This document shows, one piece after another, positions 21,196 to 33,912 of a DNA stretch of 64,000 nt (its first letter is position 1; each line of letters opens with the position of its first letter). The position numbers and the translations under genes are program-made. This DNA comes from Cytospora piceicola. Taxonomy: Eukaryota; Ascomycota; Sordariomycetes; Diaporthales; Cytosporaceae. The notes beneath the pieces are model-generated. The model was given only the letters and a program-made list of their open reading frames with translations. It searched no databases and was not told where the DNA came from. The stretch is from NCBI GenBank assembly GCA_023375675.1, contig JALQBC010000019.1:186001-250000 (forward strand), in the 5' to 3' direction.

Positions 21196-24100
21196 GGCGG
21201 ACGTAGGGAGGGAAAGGGGAAAGGGAAGGAAAAGGATAGTTGCTGCCGCGTTGGAGATAACCTTGGTAAGGTGGGGGATGGCCGGGTTTTGGATATCTGG
21301 TAGAGTAGTCCCCGAGTGGCCTCAATAACAGTGAACAGGACTCCTCACAACTCCCGAGGTTCTTGTGAAGGCGCAGAAGGAATCATATGTGTATGTCTAT
21401 GCAGCCGAGTCAACACAAAACCTCTAGCAAGACTCGAATTATTCTCCCACTCTCACGTGGCACAGCATCAGTATCTCATAAGGATCGCGTCCGCATGGCG
21501 CCGATAAGCCCAGACCAGACTCCTGTCGCCCTTGACCGGGTGGCGGTCCCAGTCCGTCCAGATCCGGCAGCTCGTCACACGCAGGCTGTCCTGGTCGACA
21601 TGAAGCTTATCGGGAGGTGTGGGCGACCCTGGTGCAAGCCCGCAGGAGGCGCGGGCGATATCCCCAAAACCGCACTGATAAGCATCGCTAGCCCACACTT
21701 CCAATGTTCTGGAGCGGCGGAGGAAGGCTTGGCCCTACGAACCCCGGAACCGGATGGCGCCGAATGATATGACTGCAAATGGCATTGCTTTCGGTCGAGC
21801 AGTCGGCCAGTCAAGGTCCGACCCAAGGATTATAGACAGATGATATACAGTAACATCCCTCTGTGCTCGACACATTGATATTTGTGGGCGTTTGTTGGTG
21901 GCGACTATTTGGGGTTCTACTAGGTGGCCAAAATCATATATAACTATCCACATGTGTTCCCTGTATCTTGAGTACTGATTGAAGTATGTAGAGACTTAGT
22001 ATATGCCTAGGTAGATATATTAGAAGATTCCAAGGTTCCAAGGTTGTTCCATGTTCAAGGCTACCAACTTAAGTAAGTACGCAGATGTATTAATTCTTAT
22101 AGATTAACCAACCTATGACACAACGCACTTTACGTGCATGTTCTGACGGGAAGAGCCACAGCTATGACAGCAATGTGCGAGTGTCCGATCATTAACAGGG
22201 GTTTAAACTGTCTCGGATCATATAATCTCTGATATAAGAGGCTTGTGGAACCAACTTCACTCCGGAGGTGACGATTGCTGGATGGCAGCTCAGGCCACAC
22301 AACCCACCCAAGAACACGCCCTTCTATCGCACGGCTTGGAGGTGGACCCACGTCTTCTTGACCTGCACTGCTGTCTCTAATCGAAGAAGTTTTCATGGCA
22401 AGCCATCTCTGAAGCGCATTCCCATACCCACTTTCTTAGGCCACGGGTCCATATGTGCCTCATCGGACCTGTTGACCAACTACCACCCCCGACCAGTTGA
22501 CACACACTTCAATCGTCTTGCCAACAACAGCAAAAAGACCGAGCATCATTTCGTTCGAACCCGCGCGCTATGCACAGAGTGCCCGCTTGCCGGTAGATAC
22601 TCCTCGCTAGTATCTAGTGTTTCCCGACTGGTGTCGAAGTTGAACGTCAAGGCCGTTGAGGCATGACCGCCAAACAGTGAAGTACATGAGTATTGGGAGG
22701 CTGCTCTTTGGGGAACAGATATAGACAGGTATTGAAGGGGGATGGGTCACCTTGGCATCGAGGATATGTACCTGAGACACCACACAGATGGCATTACTTA
22801 AGATTGCATACTCCGGCCGAAGTTAGCAGTTGAAGGACGAGTGATTCGTGATACGTCTTGTTAACTCCTCTCTAATGATCTCGGCGTTGATTATGCGCAC
22901 CTGAAGTAGTGAACTCTCCACCAACCTTTGCATAGCACGACTTATCAAAGGCGTTGACATCGACTGCAGTCCCCCGATGTGGCTTATGTATTCTCCCATG
23001 GCTGCAGCAGTATGTGGTATGCGTGGCAGCGTTAAGACCAGAATACATTGTACCCCGATATGTCACGCATGACTTCCAAGTGGACCCCGATTCGGGGAGG
23101 AGGAGGATAATATCGTTGAATCTAGTTACTGGCAAAGGGCTACCTGCCCTACTAGGGTTAAAGGTTCCATATAATAAGTAGAACCAGATACGCGGCAATA
23201 GCCTTGTCTTTACCCTCGATTTGATCAAAGGTATACCTGGCATCCTCGTGCTGGGGCTTCATCAGCAGTTCCTGGATCACTAAATCCTGTCCGTGTCATC
23301 GTTGTCAACTGGTAGCATCGTTTGTCGCTGTTAGAAGATGTATCCGTGACTTTCAATGCTGGTATAGATCATGTTCCAGTTGGAGGCATTTGGATGAAAG
23401 TCTAATCCGGTCGCACCGAACCCATCCTACCATTCTAAGAAGCAATTTGGAATCTCAGGGTAAGGATAGCCAACAGTGTGTTTATGAGAAAGACGAGCTC
23501 AGCCAGATGTAGTTTGAGGTTGAGGTCAACTGGTACAGCTCAAAGAGCGAGCCCACTCAAAAAAGTCGAACACATGCTACACATTTCTGGCTCTATTACT
23601 TAGATACATGGCATCCCAAATAATCGAGATTTTTGAAAGTTCTAGATCATCCCAAATTTCCGAGCTTCGTTCTGTGCCTTGCGAGGAGGAGTAATATCTA
23701 TCGCATCCGGGGCCCCCCGCCCCGCCCCCAACCAGTGAACTATCGTTCCTTATCAATAGTTGCTTTCAGGAGAATCTAGTAAGCACTAAAGTCTGTGTAC
23801 CCACCGAGCGGTGGACATCTAAGTCCGAGGGGGCCAGATAGGTATGAATGCGTAACGTCGGATTTATTATATACATACTTACTCAGGTAAGTAGCTCTAA
23901 GGAATCTAAACAGAGCCCACACTCTGGGACTACCACTTACATTACGGTCAGCAGGTTAGCTAATCTGACTATTCATCCGTTCCTACGACGACGTGCCAAG
24001 GAACATAGTAGCATTGTACAGGACCCTGACACCTTCCTGACCTCGGGATGCGATAGGCAGCAGATGCATAGTGCGGAATCACCAATAATCATTTGACCAG

Positions 24101-24550
24101 CAGTCCGAAGTAAGACAAAGCCTTCTTGGGACTTTTCTTTGAAGAGTTTTGTAGTAGAGTGAGAGTAGTATGCTCAGCCACGTAATATATTGATAAAAGC
24201 GAGCTCTCAGTCCGAGCTCTTCATCCTACTTTGAACTTTCGATGCGACCTCGGGAGGCCACCAGTTACCACTAATACAGGTTATCTGGCGAGTCACCTAC
24301 CACATACGGTAAGTCTGTGATCAATATTGTAGCTGAAACTTTTAATCCTTCTGATACTCGTCATTTGTTTACAGAGCCATGTAGATCTCTGGCCTTTCCT
24401 GGCATCTATGACAGTATTTATGACTGAGATCACGATGACTTGAATTCTGGTTTATAATATATAGCTTCTTCCAAATTCCTTCTCTTAAGCTATACTACGA
24501 GTAATCTACCTGGAATACAGACTGGGATTCACTCTCACAACATACTCAAG
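21196..24550. other. Gene-poor 3.35-kb region
   Basis: Only short, composition-neutral frames (longest 132 codons at 22268-22666, unconvincing) are seen. The left end holds the permease promoter, and the last 300 bp should hold the chitinase promoter (TATATAG at 24460-24466 is a possible TATA-like site). A C-run CCCCGCCCCGCCCCC at 23713-23728 is the only strongly skewed tract. No tRNA-like or transposase-like remains were recognised. Confidence 0.45.
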
Positions 24551-27024
24551 ATGTCACCCAGTTCTCACAAGACAATGTTTGCATTCATCTACAGCATCTT
24601 GGTCGCGGGTAGCTTTATTCACGTGTCCTGCGCGTCCACCATACGCACCAGGGAGCTCTTGCTTGAGACTGATTCTGGTATGTACAGCTTCTATCACATA
24701 TTGGATTTGTGAGATGTACGGCACTAACAGATCTTCAGCGGCTGTTCTGAACCTACAGGCTCGCTTCGAGGGCGACTCTGCTCGGGATCCAACTCATCAA
24801 CACCCGCAAATGGCACTTCACATCCCCATAAGCATAGCATTATCGGCGAGCTCACCAGGTGTTTCGGGAGACTCAGTGCTCGCTCGTCGTGCTGCAACAG
24901 CATGCCTCGCGGATGGGACGTGTGCGGATGGCAGGTAAGGTTCCTACTGGAGAAATAGTAACATGAGCAAGGTCGTTTCACGGTTCAACCGCAATATGAT
25001 TCATCCACATACAATCTATTTCAATCAATCCAATATTCGAGTGTATACCTATGTACTGACTTCAAGCGTTTCATCAGTTGTTGCAGCATCCAAAATACAT
25101 GTGGCTACGGTCCGGCGCACTGCGGTCAAGGAAATGTAAGCGACGGCTTTTTGCATCCCATCATCCAGGGTCTGCTCCTAACTTACATATCTACCATATA
25201 TATACTGATGTGAGAGTGCCGCATAAAAGTGTACATCAGGTTGCGACGCGACTGCGATGTGCGGAATATACAGCGCTGGCGGCGCGGTGAAGTGCGGTAT
25301 GAACTTGTGCTGCTCGGCCTCGGGCTGGTGCGGAGTAGGTCTCTCCTATCATCTTACCTCGTTCTTCTTCTCAGAGAATAAACATGGAGCTGACCATTTT
25401 GGAATCATATAACAGACCACAGAATCATACTGTACCAACTCTGACCTGCAAGGGGGAACCCTCCCATGCCAGCAAGGCTTCGGCTCTTGTGAGGTAAAGA
25501 AAGGCAAGACCTGCCCGGCCAGCGACAAGACCACCAGCGGCCGAACTATCGGCTACTACCAAGCGTCCAACTCGCGGGATCGTTCGTGCAACAAGATATT
25601 TCCCAGCGACATCGTCACCACCCCCACAGATGTTGCACCCCAGGGCTACAGCCATCTCTACTTCGCCTTTGCATCCATCGACCCAGTCTCCTTCGCCATC
25701 GTCCCTAGAGACAATGCAGACATTCCCCTCTACACAGAGTTCACCGCCCTGAAAAGCCGAGGACTGCAGACCTGGATCGCCGTGGGCGGCTTCGACTTCA
25801 GCGATGCGGACAGGGCCACGCACCAGACGTGGAGCAACCTCGTCGCGAGCCCTAGTAACCGCGCTGCGTTCATATCATCACTTGTCGCCTTCATGAACCA
25901 ATATGGCTTCCAGGGCGTTGATATCGACTGGGAGTACCCTGTCGACCCAGCACGAGGGGGCGGCCCCGCCGACACGGCCAACCTCGTGCTTCTCGTCCAG
26001 GAGATGCGAGCCGCCTTCGGGACAACCTTCGGGATAAGCCTGACACTGGCGCCTGACTACTGGTACCTGCGCTACTTCGACGCCAAGGCCATGGAGAGCT
26101 ATGTGGATTTCTACGGCTTCATGGCGTATGACCTTCACGGCTATTGGGACCAAGATGTCAAGACGTTGGGGTCCGTCGTCCGCGGGCAGGCCGACATCCG
26201 AGATATCGGGAACGACACGCTGCCGCTGTGGTTTGACGAGCTGGACGCCTCGAAGGTCAACTTTGGGATCGCTCTGTACGGGCGCGGCTACACGCTGTCT
26301 AGCCCCAGCTGCAACGAGCTTCTCTGCCCGTTTAGCGGCCCGAGCAACCCCGGTACCTGTACCAACAGCGATGGCGTTATGTCTCTGATCGAGATAGAAC
26401 AGCTTATAAAGGACAAAGGGATCACTCCAACCTATCTGCCCGAGGCGATGATGAAGCAGATCACCTGGGATAACCAGTGGATAGGATACGACGATGCTGA
26501 TACCATCGAGGCCAAGAGGTCTTGGGCGGATGCCCAGTGCTTTGGAGGAACAATGGCCTGGAGTGTCGACTTCTACTCGGGGGCAGGGAGGTGATTATAC
26601 CCCGGTCATCTATCTATATCCATTCCAGTGCTATATCGATACTATTTGCTAATTCTTTTTTTTCTTATCCAGCAGCACGACACCCAGTCCCACTACGGAC
26701 GGAACCTGTGGTCAAGCTCATGGAAACACAGTATGTGGAGATTGGTCGACGGGGAATTGTTGCAGTCGTTCGGGTTGGTGTGGGAGCGGGTCCGATTACT
26801 GTGCCAGCGGTTGTCAATCCGGAGACTGCGTTGTAGGCGGCGAGACGACCGACGGCACATGCGGTGTTGCAAATAGGAACACAACCTGTGGGAGCTGGCC
26901 GAAAGGAAGCTGCTGTAGCAGCGCTGGCTATTGCGGCAACTCGATCGCCTATTGTGGTACAGGTTGTCAGTCGGGACCGTGTGGGTTGACAGTGGTGAAC
27001 ACAACCACTACACTAGCCATCTAA
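24551..27024 (+). CDS. Secreted GH18 chitinase with chitin-binding (CBM18-type) modules at both ends
   Basis: Six exons give 670 aa: 24551-24677, 24739-24934, 25078-25135, 25230-25334, 25416-26590 and 26673-27024. A signal peptide covers residues 1 to about 27. A Cys-rich region (about 95-185) with CGYGPAHCGQGNC and CGMNLCCSASGWCGTTESYC follows, hevein-like. GH18 runs from RTIGYYQAS (residue ~204) to AWSVDFYSG (~550), with the beta-4 active site QGVDIDWEYP; the acid Glu is residue ~335 and Asp 331 and 333 are kept. Two more Cys-rich modules with NCCSRSGWCG and SCCSSAGYCG end the protein. Exon 4 needs the AAAAG acceptor at 25225-25229 rather than the nearby CATCAG, because only that restores GNCTSGCDATAMCG. 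Resembles fungal subgroup C chitinases: extracellular cell-wall or chitin degradation, often mycoparasitism or defence. The single 271-codon frame is only the catalytic part. Confidence 0.88.
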
Positions 27025-27675
27025 AAGGGCTGACCACCCCGAGAGAACTAGACGAGGGATGGTATATAGCTGGGTCTGCAAGAGAAAGAGAGCTTGGGGC
27101 CCCGGGATTGTGATATTGCGGAGGGAACATGCTATAATCTATGAAGGGCAGTGACATCTGGATTCTATGTGTGCTGTAATACGATAATATCGCAGGTATC
27201 AATATTGCCATTCTTAAATAGACATTAGCCCAATCTATACCAGTGCCTCTGCTATCCTACAAACCGGTGAAGCAAGACATTAGTTTCATGTTCTCATACC
27301 CACCTCGTAGTGTGGCCCCAAGTTCGCTCACGGCTAAAAGGGCTCCTTAGTTGGCCAAGCAGCGTTTCATACATTTTTAAACTTGTCCAGCTCCATCGTG
27401 AAATTGGCGCCGATTTCTCTACTGTTCATTTCGCCACCTGGCTTCCGACTCAATACTGCGAACCCAAGGTTACATGTACATCATGAGAACAGAAGTGGTA
27501 GTGGCCATTCAGAGAGCCCCACCCCCAAGATCTGGTGGACGTCCGTTGAAATCTGGGGTTACGGGGAAGACTGGGGCCGTATATTACCGGATTAGGCCAT
27601 CCCGGGCCCCTGGAGCCTATCAGAGCGCAGCAAGGGAGCGACTCCACAATACTAAGAGAGTTCTATACGGAGTGA
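27025..27675. other. Intergenic, chitinase 3' flank to NLR relic
   Basis: 650 bp with no supported gene. Since the chitinase and the relic converge, this is 3' DNA on both sides. Confidence 0.45.
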
Positions 27676-29401
27676 TCAAGTTGTAACAAAATAAGATACA
27701 TCAACATAACCGGCCATCCTCGCTCCACGTAGTGTGGTCAATAGACAGGCAGCTTGCTGATCGCACCAACTCTCCCACGTTGACCTTCCCAATCTCACCC
27801 CAGGTGCCAGCACAGCAACGCCGGGACCGGTGCCGTAGCAGTAAAGGGGTCCGACAGACTGCCCAGCGAGAGGGATGATGCCATCAACCCGCGCCAAAAG
27901 GTGCTCGGGATGGAGCGACAGCTTGGCCAAGCTTTCGACCTCGCTCAGGGCGTCGATGTTGATCTCGGGACACTTAGGATTGTTTGTTAGTCGTATAAGA
28001 GTGTTCGGCTCCCAGACAATGCCGTACCCGGCGCGGGAACCATATAGTCGGGAACCGGAGCTTAAGGTCAGATCCAGGATGGTATCTTGCGAGGACAGCT
28101 GGCACAAGAGTAAGAGGTGGGTATTTGAATAAACTTTGACAATGCCCATTGCGTCCCCGATGGCCAAAAACGACCCATTAGGGCTGAGGTTGAATGTGCA
28201 GACGCCAGAATGGGTCTTGGTTTCGGCTTTGAACAGCATCCCTCCAGCTATTCTTCTCAAGCAGAAGACCTAGGCTCGCAGGGGATGCCATTTCAAGTTT
28301 GTCGCATCGTACCTATCAGCTTCCTCTTTCAAGCCCAGCTCAGCCTGGTTATGGAACATTCTGCAAAATTTGATAGCCGTCAACCAGATCGCCTCCATAC
28401 AGACCTGTCTGCCGAGCCGTGTAAAAGCGGATGAGATGTCGTGCATTTTGCGACCAGGGATGAAAATACGGAGAGGGACAATGGCTGTATTCAGATCGGA
28501 GAGAAGGCGGAGTATCGAGGCGGGACTGTCGGCCTCACCCAGGCCATCGATAACCCAATAAATTGGACGCTCCACATCAAGGGTAAGAAGAGTATCCCTA
28601 TAAAACCACTGCCAGAGGCTCCGAAAGTCGGCGAATTTGAGGTCAATAGTGGTGCGAGCTATTTCGAGGAGCTTGTAAGCGTATCTGGGCATCGAGTTGG
28701 TCATCTGGGCAGCGAGCGACCGCAGGATGGTGCTCAAGGCACGCTTTTTCTGATCCGTGAACGGGAGAAGAAGTAGTGACAAGAAACCTTGAGGATGCGG
28801 TTCAATATTTCGGCCAGGTTGGTACTTCGGTGCGGCGTCGACAGGAAGATGATAGACAATATGGCCTTGATGATGCTCGCATCTTCGGGGTCGTCCTTGC
28901 CCTGCATGTATGCCTCCTTTACGATGAGCCCGCCCATCGAGTGGACCAGGAAGATGATGGGCTTCTCCCCCAGCCTGAGATCCTCAAGCTCGGGCACCGA
29001 TTCGTCGGTCGCGTACTTGAGGTCGTAGAGTAGCTCTTGGCCAAGTCAAGCATAGACATGATGTGCCCCCCGCTCCCCGTCATGAAGTTGGCGTTGTAGC
29101 CAAACTTCATGATGCGAGCGTCTCTAATCTCGGGCTCGAATGGCAGAAATCCGAAGGGCCAGAAATAGTCGAGGTCATGGTTCTTCGACCATGTCATACA
29201 GCTGCTTGCCCCAAGCCCATGAACAAAGATGATGTCAACCTTGCGCTCTTGCGGCGGTCGATATACTACCTTGAGGCCCGACGGGCCACGCGCCGTGCGA
29301 TCCGCGATCGAAGGCGCCGCCGTCGACCAAATCGGGGTGGGGACAGCTGGACGGGATGTGCTGATTCCGAATTGTCATTCATATTCATACAACGGTGATC
29401 A
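27676..29401 (-). pseudogene. Broken SesB-like esterase / NACHT / WD40 (NOD-like receptor) gene
   Basis: Three reading frames must be joined. The 5' part (about 29300-29040) encodes GLKVVYRPPQERKVDIIFVH and HGLGASSCMTWSKN, the N terminus of the SesB alpha/beta-hydrolase domain. Near 29036 one base is missing, and the frame moves to LLYDLKYATDESVPELEDL, then FLVHSMGGLIVKEAY with the GHSMG-like nucleophile elbow. After NRILKVS (about 28785) the sequence jumps straight to a NACHT interior (FTDQKKRALSTILRSLAAQ, ERPIYWVIDGLGEADS), with another frame change near 28760. The linker and P-loop (Walker A) are missing. An in-frame TAG at 28270-28272 separates this from a WD40-like end (GVCTFNLSPNGSFLAIGDAM, TILDLTLSSGSRLYG). 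Intact relatives are NLR-like proteins in fungal heterokaryon incompatibility and immunity. No RIP-like AT bias, so decay is by indels and deletion. Confidence 0.85.
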
Positions 29402-31266
29402 TGGTCGTCATGGTCGTCATGGTCGTCTCTTTGGTCGTCGCGCCCTCTCCGGCGCAAGAACGCCTTGCGGAACTGCAAGATCCAGCACCGGTAAGACTTC
29501 ATATTTTCCTCACGTGCCTCCTGGGTGTGACTGACCATCTATATCTGCACTCAATTTCGCTATATAACCTTGTAGATTGGCAGAAAATAACCTTTTTGCT
29601 TGTAGACCAGTGGGCGTTTGTCAGGTGGAATACTTCGCGAAATATAGACAAGACGATCTAAAGAGCACGAGGCTGACCTGAATGGAGTCTCGGAGCAGGG
29701 CCCACAACAATATGTGCTATGTTATTGACAACTATGCTCTCATCGAGGGCATCGACAAGTACGATCCGCGTTTCGATCCGTCTGTCATTTCGCGGCTTAC
29801 TCGACCTCGGACTGAAATACTGAGACTGCATGCCTCGGACAACAGATCATGGGACGCCGAACGGCCAGCACCGGGACGATTGCGTTATGATCCCAGAGAA
29901 GGCAGGACCCGAAGGACAGTAACCTAAGTAGAAGGCTATATAAAAATACCTTTGACAAATGTCATTTTTGATGGGGGGGGGGGGTAGTATAAACTTGGAA
30001 TATATGTGATTTGGTATATCAATGGCGAGTTCCCGGAGGCTTTTGGCGGCCCAGTGTATGGAGCGGTACGGATGTCACAGCCTGGAGTAACAAATAGCTG
30101 ACGGCGCCACGCGGAACACAGCGAGCCACCTTGTCCATCCGCATCGGGTTGTCCCTCATGGGAAGAGCCACCTCAATCTCCTATTGGCTCTTCCACAACG
30201 CATAACTCACAACGCACGACACATTGCAAACCGCCATCTTTGGCTGCCAGAACACGTAGGATAGCAGGGAGGGATGAAGAGAGGCACAAACACGGGAAGT
30301 GGAAGGATTAGGCTGTCACTGGCATACCGAAATCTTGGACCGCCACGTTGCTCTTGGCCTGACCACCCAGTCTAACGACGCTTGTCATCCGGACCACCAT
30401 GAAACAAGCTGAGGATATGTACTTGTTGTAAAATATAGGCTGGATGGTGAGAGCCACCGGCCAAGCTCTGTTGGGTGTGAAACCCATGTAGAACAGAAGA
30501 ATGCAGAAGGGGTTGAGATGCGAGTTGCTATGAAGAGGTTGCATATGAAGCAGGCGAGAGGCTCGACGCTTAGTGAGTGATAAGTGATGCCAGGTCATCC
30601 CGGAGGAGTGATGAGTGAGATTAGATGTCTCGGAAGTCAGAAGAGAGGCGGCGCCCGGGGGCGCAAGTCCAAACGTCCACGCTCACTCTCACGCTCACGC
30701 CCACGCCAACAGATTAATGAGGTGTAGGAGGATTGGGCAAGGGGGCAGGCATCATCATCAGCCGGAAAAAGCTCGCGGGTCGATCCATCAGGCAAGTTCT
30801 TCCCCGGATTCTTTTTTCGGGGCGGCGGAAGTGCGGGAAAGGGGGAGGCACGGCTAGCAAGGCTCTGTCTGGGTTGGTTGGGATGACACGGACGGACGGG
30901 CTGGCGTGCTCAGGATGTGTGGGCCAACGGAGGGCCATCATGTTGGGCCCAAAACATGGTCGATCCAGCCAGAACTCCCGGCCTCGTTGGGGCTAGCCGA
31001 CAGGTCCTTGGCCGTATGGCCGCCAAACGGATCTAGGTGCGGTGGTGAAAGGAAAGCCCAAAACAATAGAGCCAAAGCAAAGTTGGCAAAGTTGGTCGCT
31101 CACCGACAAGTTATTTTTTTTTTTCAACCATGTCATACCGGTTCAGGTTGTGCCGGATGGGATGCCAAGTGGCTGCGCTGCGATGAAAAAATGCAGCTCT
31201 GAACCGTGAGTGGCTGAGGTGAGAAGGAAAGCATAGAGATGAGAGATGAGGTGTCTGCGTGCCCAG

Positions 31267-31316
31267 GTGTCTGTCTGGCAGTGTCTGTCTGGCAGTGTCT
31301 GTCTGGCAGTGTCTGG
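31267..31316. repeat. 14-bp tandem repeat (GTGTCTGTCTGGCA), about 3.6 copies
   Basis: Three full identical copies (31267-31308) and a partial fourth. Non-coding. Confidence 0.9.
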
Positions 31317-31865
31317 GTGAGGCAATACCAGGTAGGTACGCGTCCGTTGGAGCCGGCGTAGACTGCAGAGGTGCCACAATCACGGCATGAACCCGGTATT
31401 AGCCAGCGGATAGAGGGGGCATGTTCAATGTTCTGGTAGGTCGTGGAAGGAAAGGAGGGCTGCGTCCCAGGCTCCACAAACGTTCAGGGTATGTAGCTTC
31501 ACTGCAGTAGGTAGTACATAGGTAGTTTGAATGCGAGGGTGAGGCTTCAGGCGGTGCACTAGTGTAAAACGCACCCCACATCTTTATCTGTATACTATGT
31601 AGGTCTGGTACTCTGGGAAGTGGGTATTTCCCCCACAGATCCACAATCGTGCAGACATCTGGTCCCTGGAAGCCGGAGAGGTGCGATGGGGTTGGTTGAT
31701 TCCCCAGGCTGTGGTTCAGGCGGTGGTCACTTGTAACAGGGGCCCTTGTCCTCTTCGGTGTTTCTTCTTCTGCAGGCCCTGGCAGAAGAGAAACAAACCC
31801 CCACCACTGCTACACCAAGACAATAAAAATAGAAATAAACATAAACAAATTCGTCAATGCGAAAT

Positions 31866-31889
31866 GATTGCGATTGCGATTGCGATTGC
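31866..31889. repeat. GATTGC hexanucleotide repeat, 4 copies
   Basis: Four perfect copies of GATTGC, 26 bp upstream of an exact TACCTAGGTA palindrome (31916-31925). Confidence 0.9.
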
Positions 31890-33912
31890 GCCCAGAAGAC
31901 ACCATGATATATACCTACCTAGGTATATCAATAACCACCACGATAACCAGCGGGCCATTGCGACCTGACGGGCCGGGAGCGTTGACCGTCCAGCACTGAC
32001 ATCTCGTTCTCTACATGGCCGGATATTCGACCCGGGAAACACGGAACGCGAAAGCGCGTCGCTCGGGTTGTTACAGAATAACTTCCCTTCACCACACCGA
32101 CTGATCTCCTTGGGGAAGACATATAAAAATAGCATTTGGAGTGTGTGATACTGGGGTTGCGTCACGAAAAGAAAGACAAAAAGAAGGCGAAGAACGAGGC
32201 AATAGAAGAAAACGAAAATGGTGATGGGCAGGGGAAAAGGAGGCTCCGCGGCCAATCCGTGGACCAAGCTCCTATTTTATCCAACATTCATCACGGTTGT
32301 GCCGTCTTATCATGTACCACGTTGGACCCCGGGGGAGTGAAACACTACGGAGAACGTGCCACGAGGTAGTCGAAGGAAAGATGACACGACACCGAGAACT
32401 CAGGAACTCAGGAACCCAAAAACTCAGGAGCCTTGCTCAAGTTGACACTTGACAGCGTGTACGAAGCCGGGGCTGAGGCGGACGGAAAAGGGCGCTCGGA
32501 GCAACTTGGAAGCCCAGAATATCACCCTAGACTGTTTGGCAACCATTGATCCTTTTGGTCCAACGGAAATCACCGTGGTTTGGATTACGCAGTATCCATC
32601 CTCATCTTGGCTGACTTGTTTTTTCCTAGCGAACAAACAAACCTCTTTTTGACGTGTAATCTGTACCATACACCTGGGCACATTAATTACCTAGGTGCAT
32701 ACATACACATATACCTACATATATACATACTCAAGTCGAACAAACACATGTGCATACCTGAAGGCCTCAACGGTGACCGAAGGCCCAATGCCTGCCGGTC
32801 CCGAGGTCATGTCTCACTAGTGAACAGAGCCTAGGTAAACTAAGTGTCTGGGTAGATACATGCCGGAGTCTATCGTGTACTGACTTGAGGAAGAAAAAAA
32901 AATGGATTTATCCGTGGTTCCGTGATGATGGTGTGGAACCACCTCGTGGGATTCCTCCGAGTTCCAGCTTGTCCGCAGCAATCAACACGTACCTAGGTAC
33001 CGTATGTGTCATAGCTGACGGTACCTAGATACCTGATACTGTGTAAGTGCGAGACTCTCTGAAACCGCCAGCACCACCAGCTCAGGTTTGTACACCTGGG
33101 CATGTAGTGTATCATTGCGACTTACTACATGCACTCTGCCACATTACCTGCAGCATTCATACAGTGATCTGTACCTCTTCCCGTGTCTTCCCCAGATTCC
33201 AGCGATCCTTCTCCCCGAATAACTCAAAACTTCCCCAGATCCCCAAGACTCCTGTTGGATCAGCGCGCCCCCCCAGAAATGGAAGCCTCAGGTACCGTGT
33301 AGTGTACGTACCTGGGTAGGTACCTATAGGTATGGGTCAGGTACTAAGTAAAGTACCAGTTGACCACCCCCACGGGGATCCACGACATTGATCTGAAAGC
33401 TGAGACCCACTTTCCCATTCTGGCCTCTCCATGTTCCCATGTCAATGTCCATGCCAATCAATAATCATGGCCGGGGCTCCCTTTCTCCAGTGCTGTTGTC
33501 TTACTTGCAGCTGTTCGCCGATATGATATTTATTGCCCGACTCTTTCCCTCTCATTCTCATCAGCCCTGAGCCAGCCTTCCTTTCCCCATAAACCTTCTT
33601 TCTTCCATATCTTCTACAGCTGTCTTCAGGCTCTCTTATCTACGGACATCACACCGTCTCCCAAGCCAAACGTTGCAGCTCATACATACACATCAGTCCT
33701 GCAACTCATCAACACCATCAGCCAAGCATCTCATACCACTTTCGCCTTGGTATTCAACATCTAACGTGAGTCTTTCCAACCACACCAGAGCACCCACCGT
33801 GCTATGCCACCGAAAGCCGGATGCGGAGACTAACACCCTGGATAGAAGGTTAACTCCAAGAGCCCAATACCGAAAATAAAAACAGAAAACCCACCAAAAA
33901 TCACAATCCATA

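Larger units (their letters stand above)
29402..33912. other. Gene-poor 4.5-kb region
   Basis: The longest non-coding stretch besides the transposon. A (GTCATG)n-like tract (29401-29424) lies at the left edge. It contains a 14-bp tandem repeat, a GATTGC repeat, two exact TACCTAGGTA palindromes and several degenerate ones. Open frames are short and not biased; the 81-codon frame at 29682-29927 has no recognisable content. The final 250 bp is a C/T- and A-rich leader for the small gene at 33913. Confidence 0.45.

Noticed and set aside
22268..22666. 132-codon plus-strand frame in the 21-24 kb gap
   Set aside because: Amino-acid composition looks random; no start context, splice or domain support.
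27676..29401. An intact NLR gene with several introns
   Set aside because: No GT-AG pair repairs the 29036 shift or the missing P-loop, and an in-frame TAG remains at 28270.
31267..31316. CRISPR-like spaced repeat
   Set aside because: The 14-bp units are directly tandem with no spacers, in a eukaryotic genome; an ordinary minisatellite.
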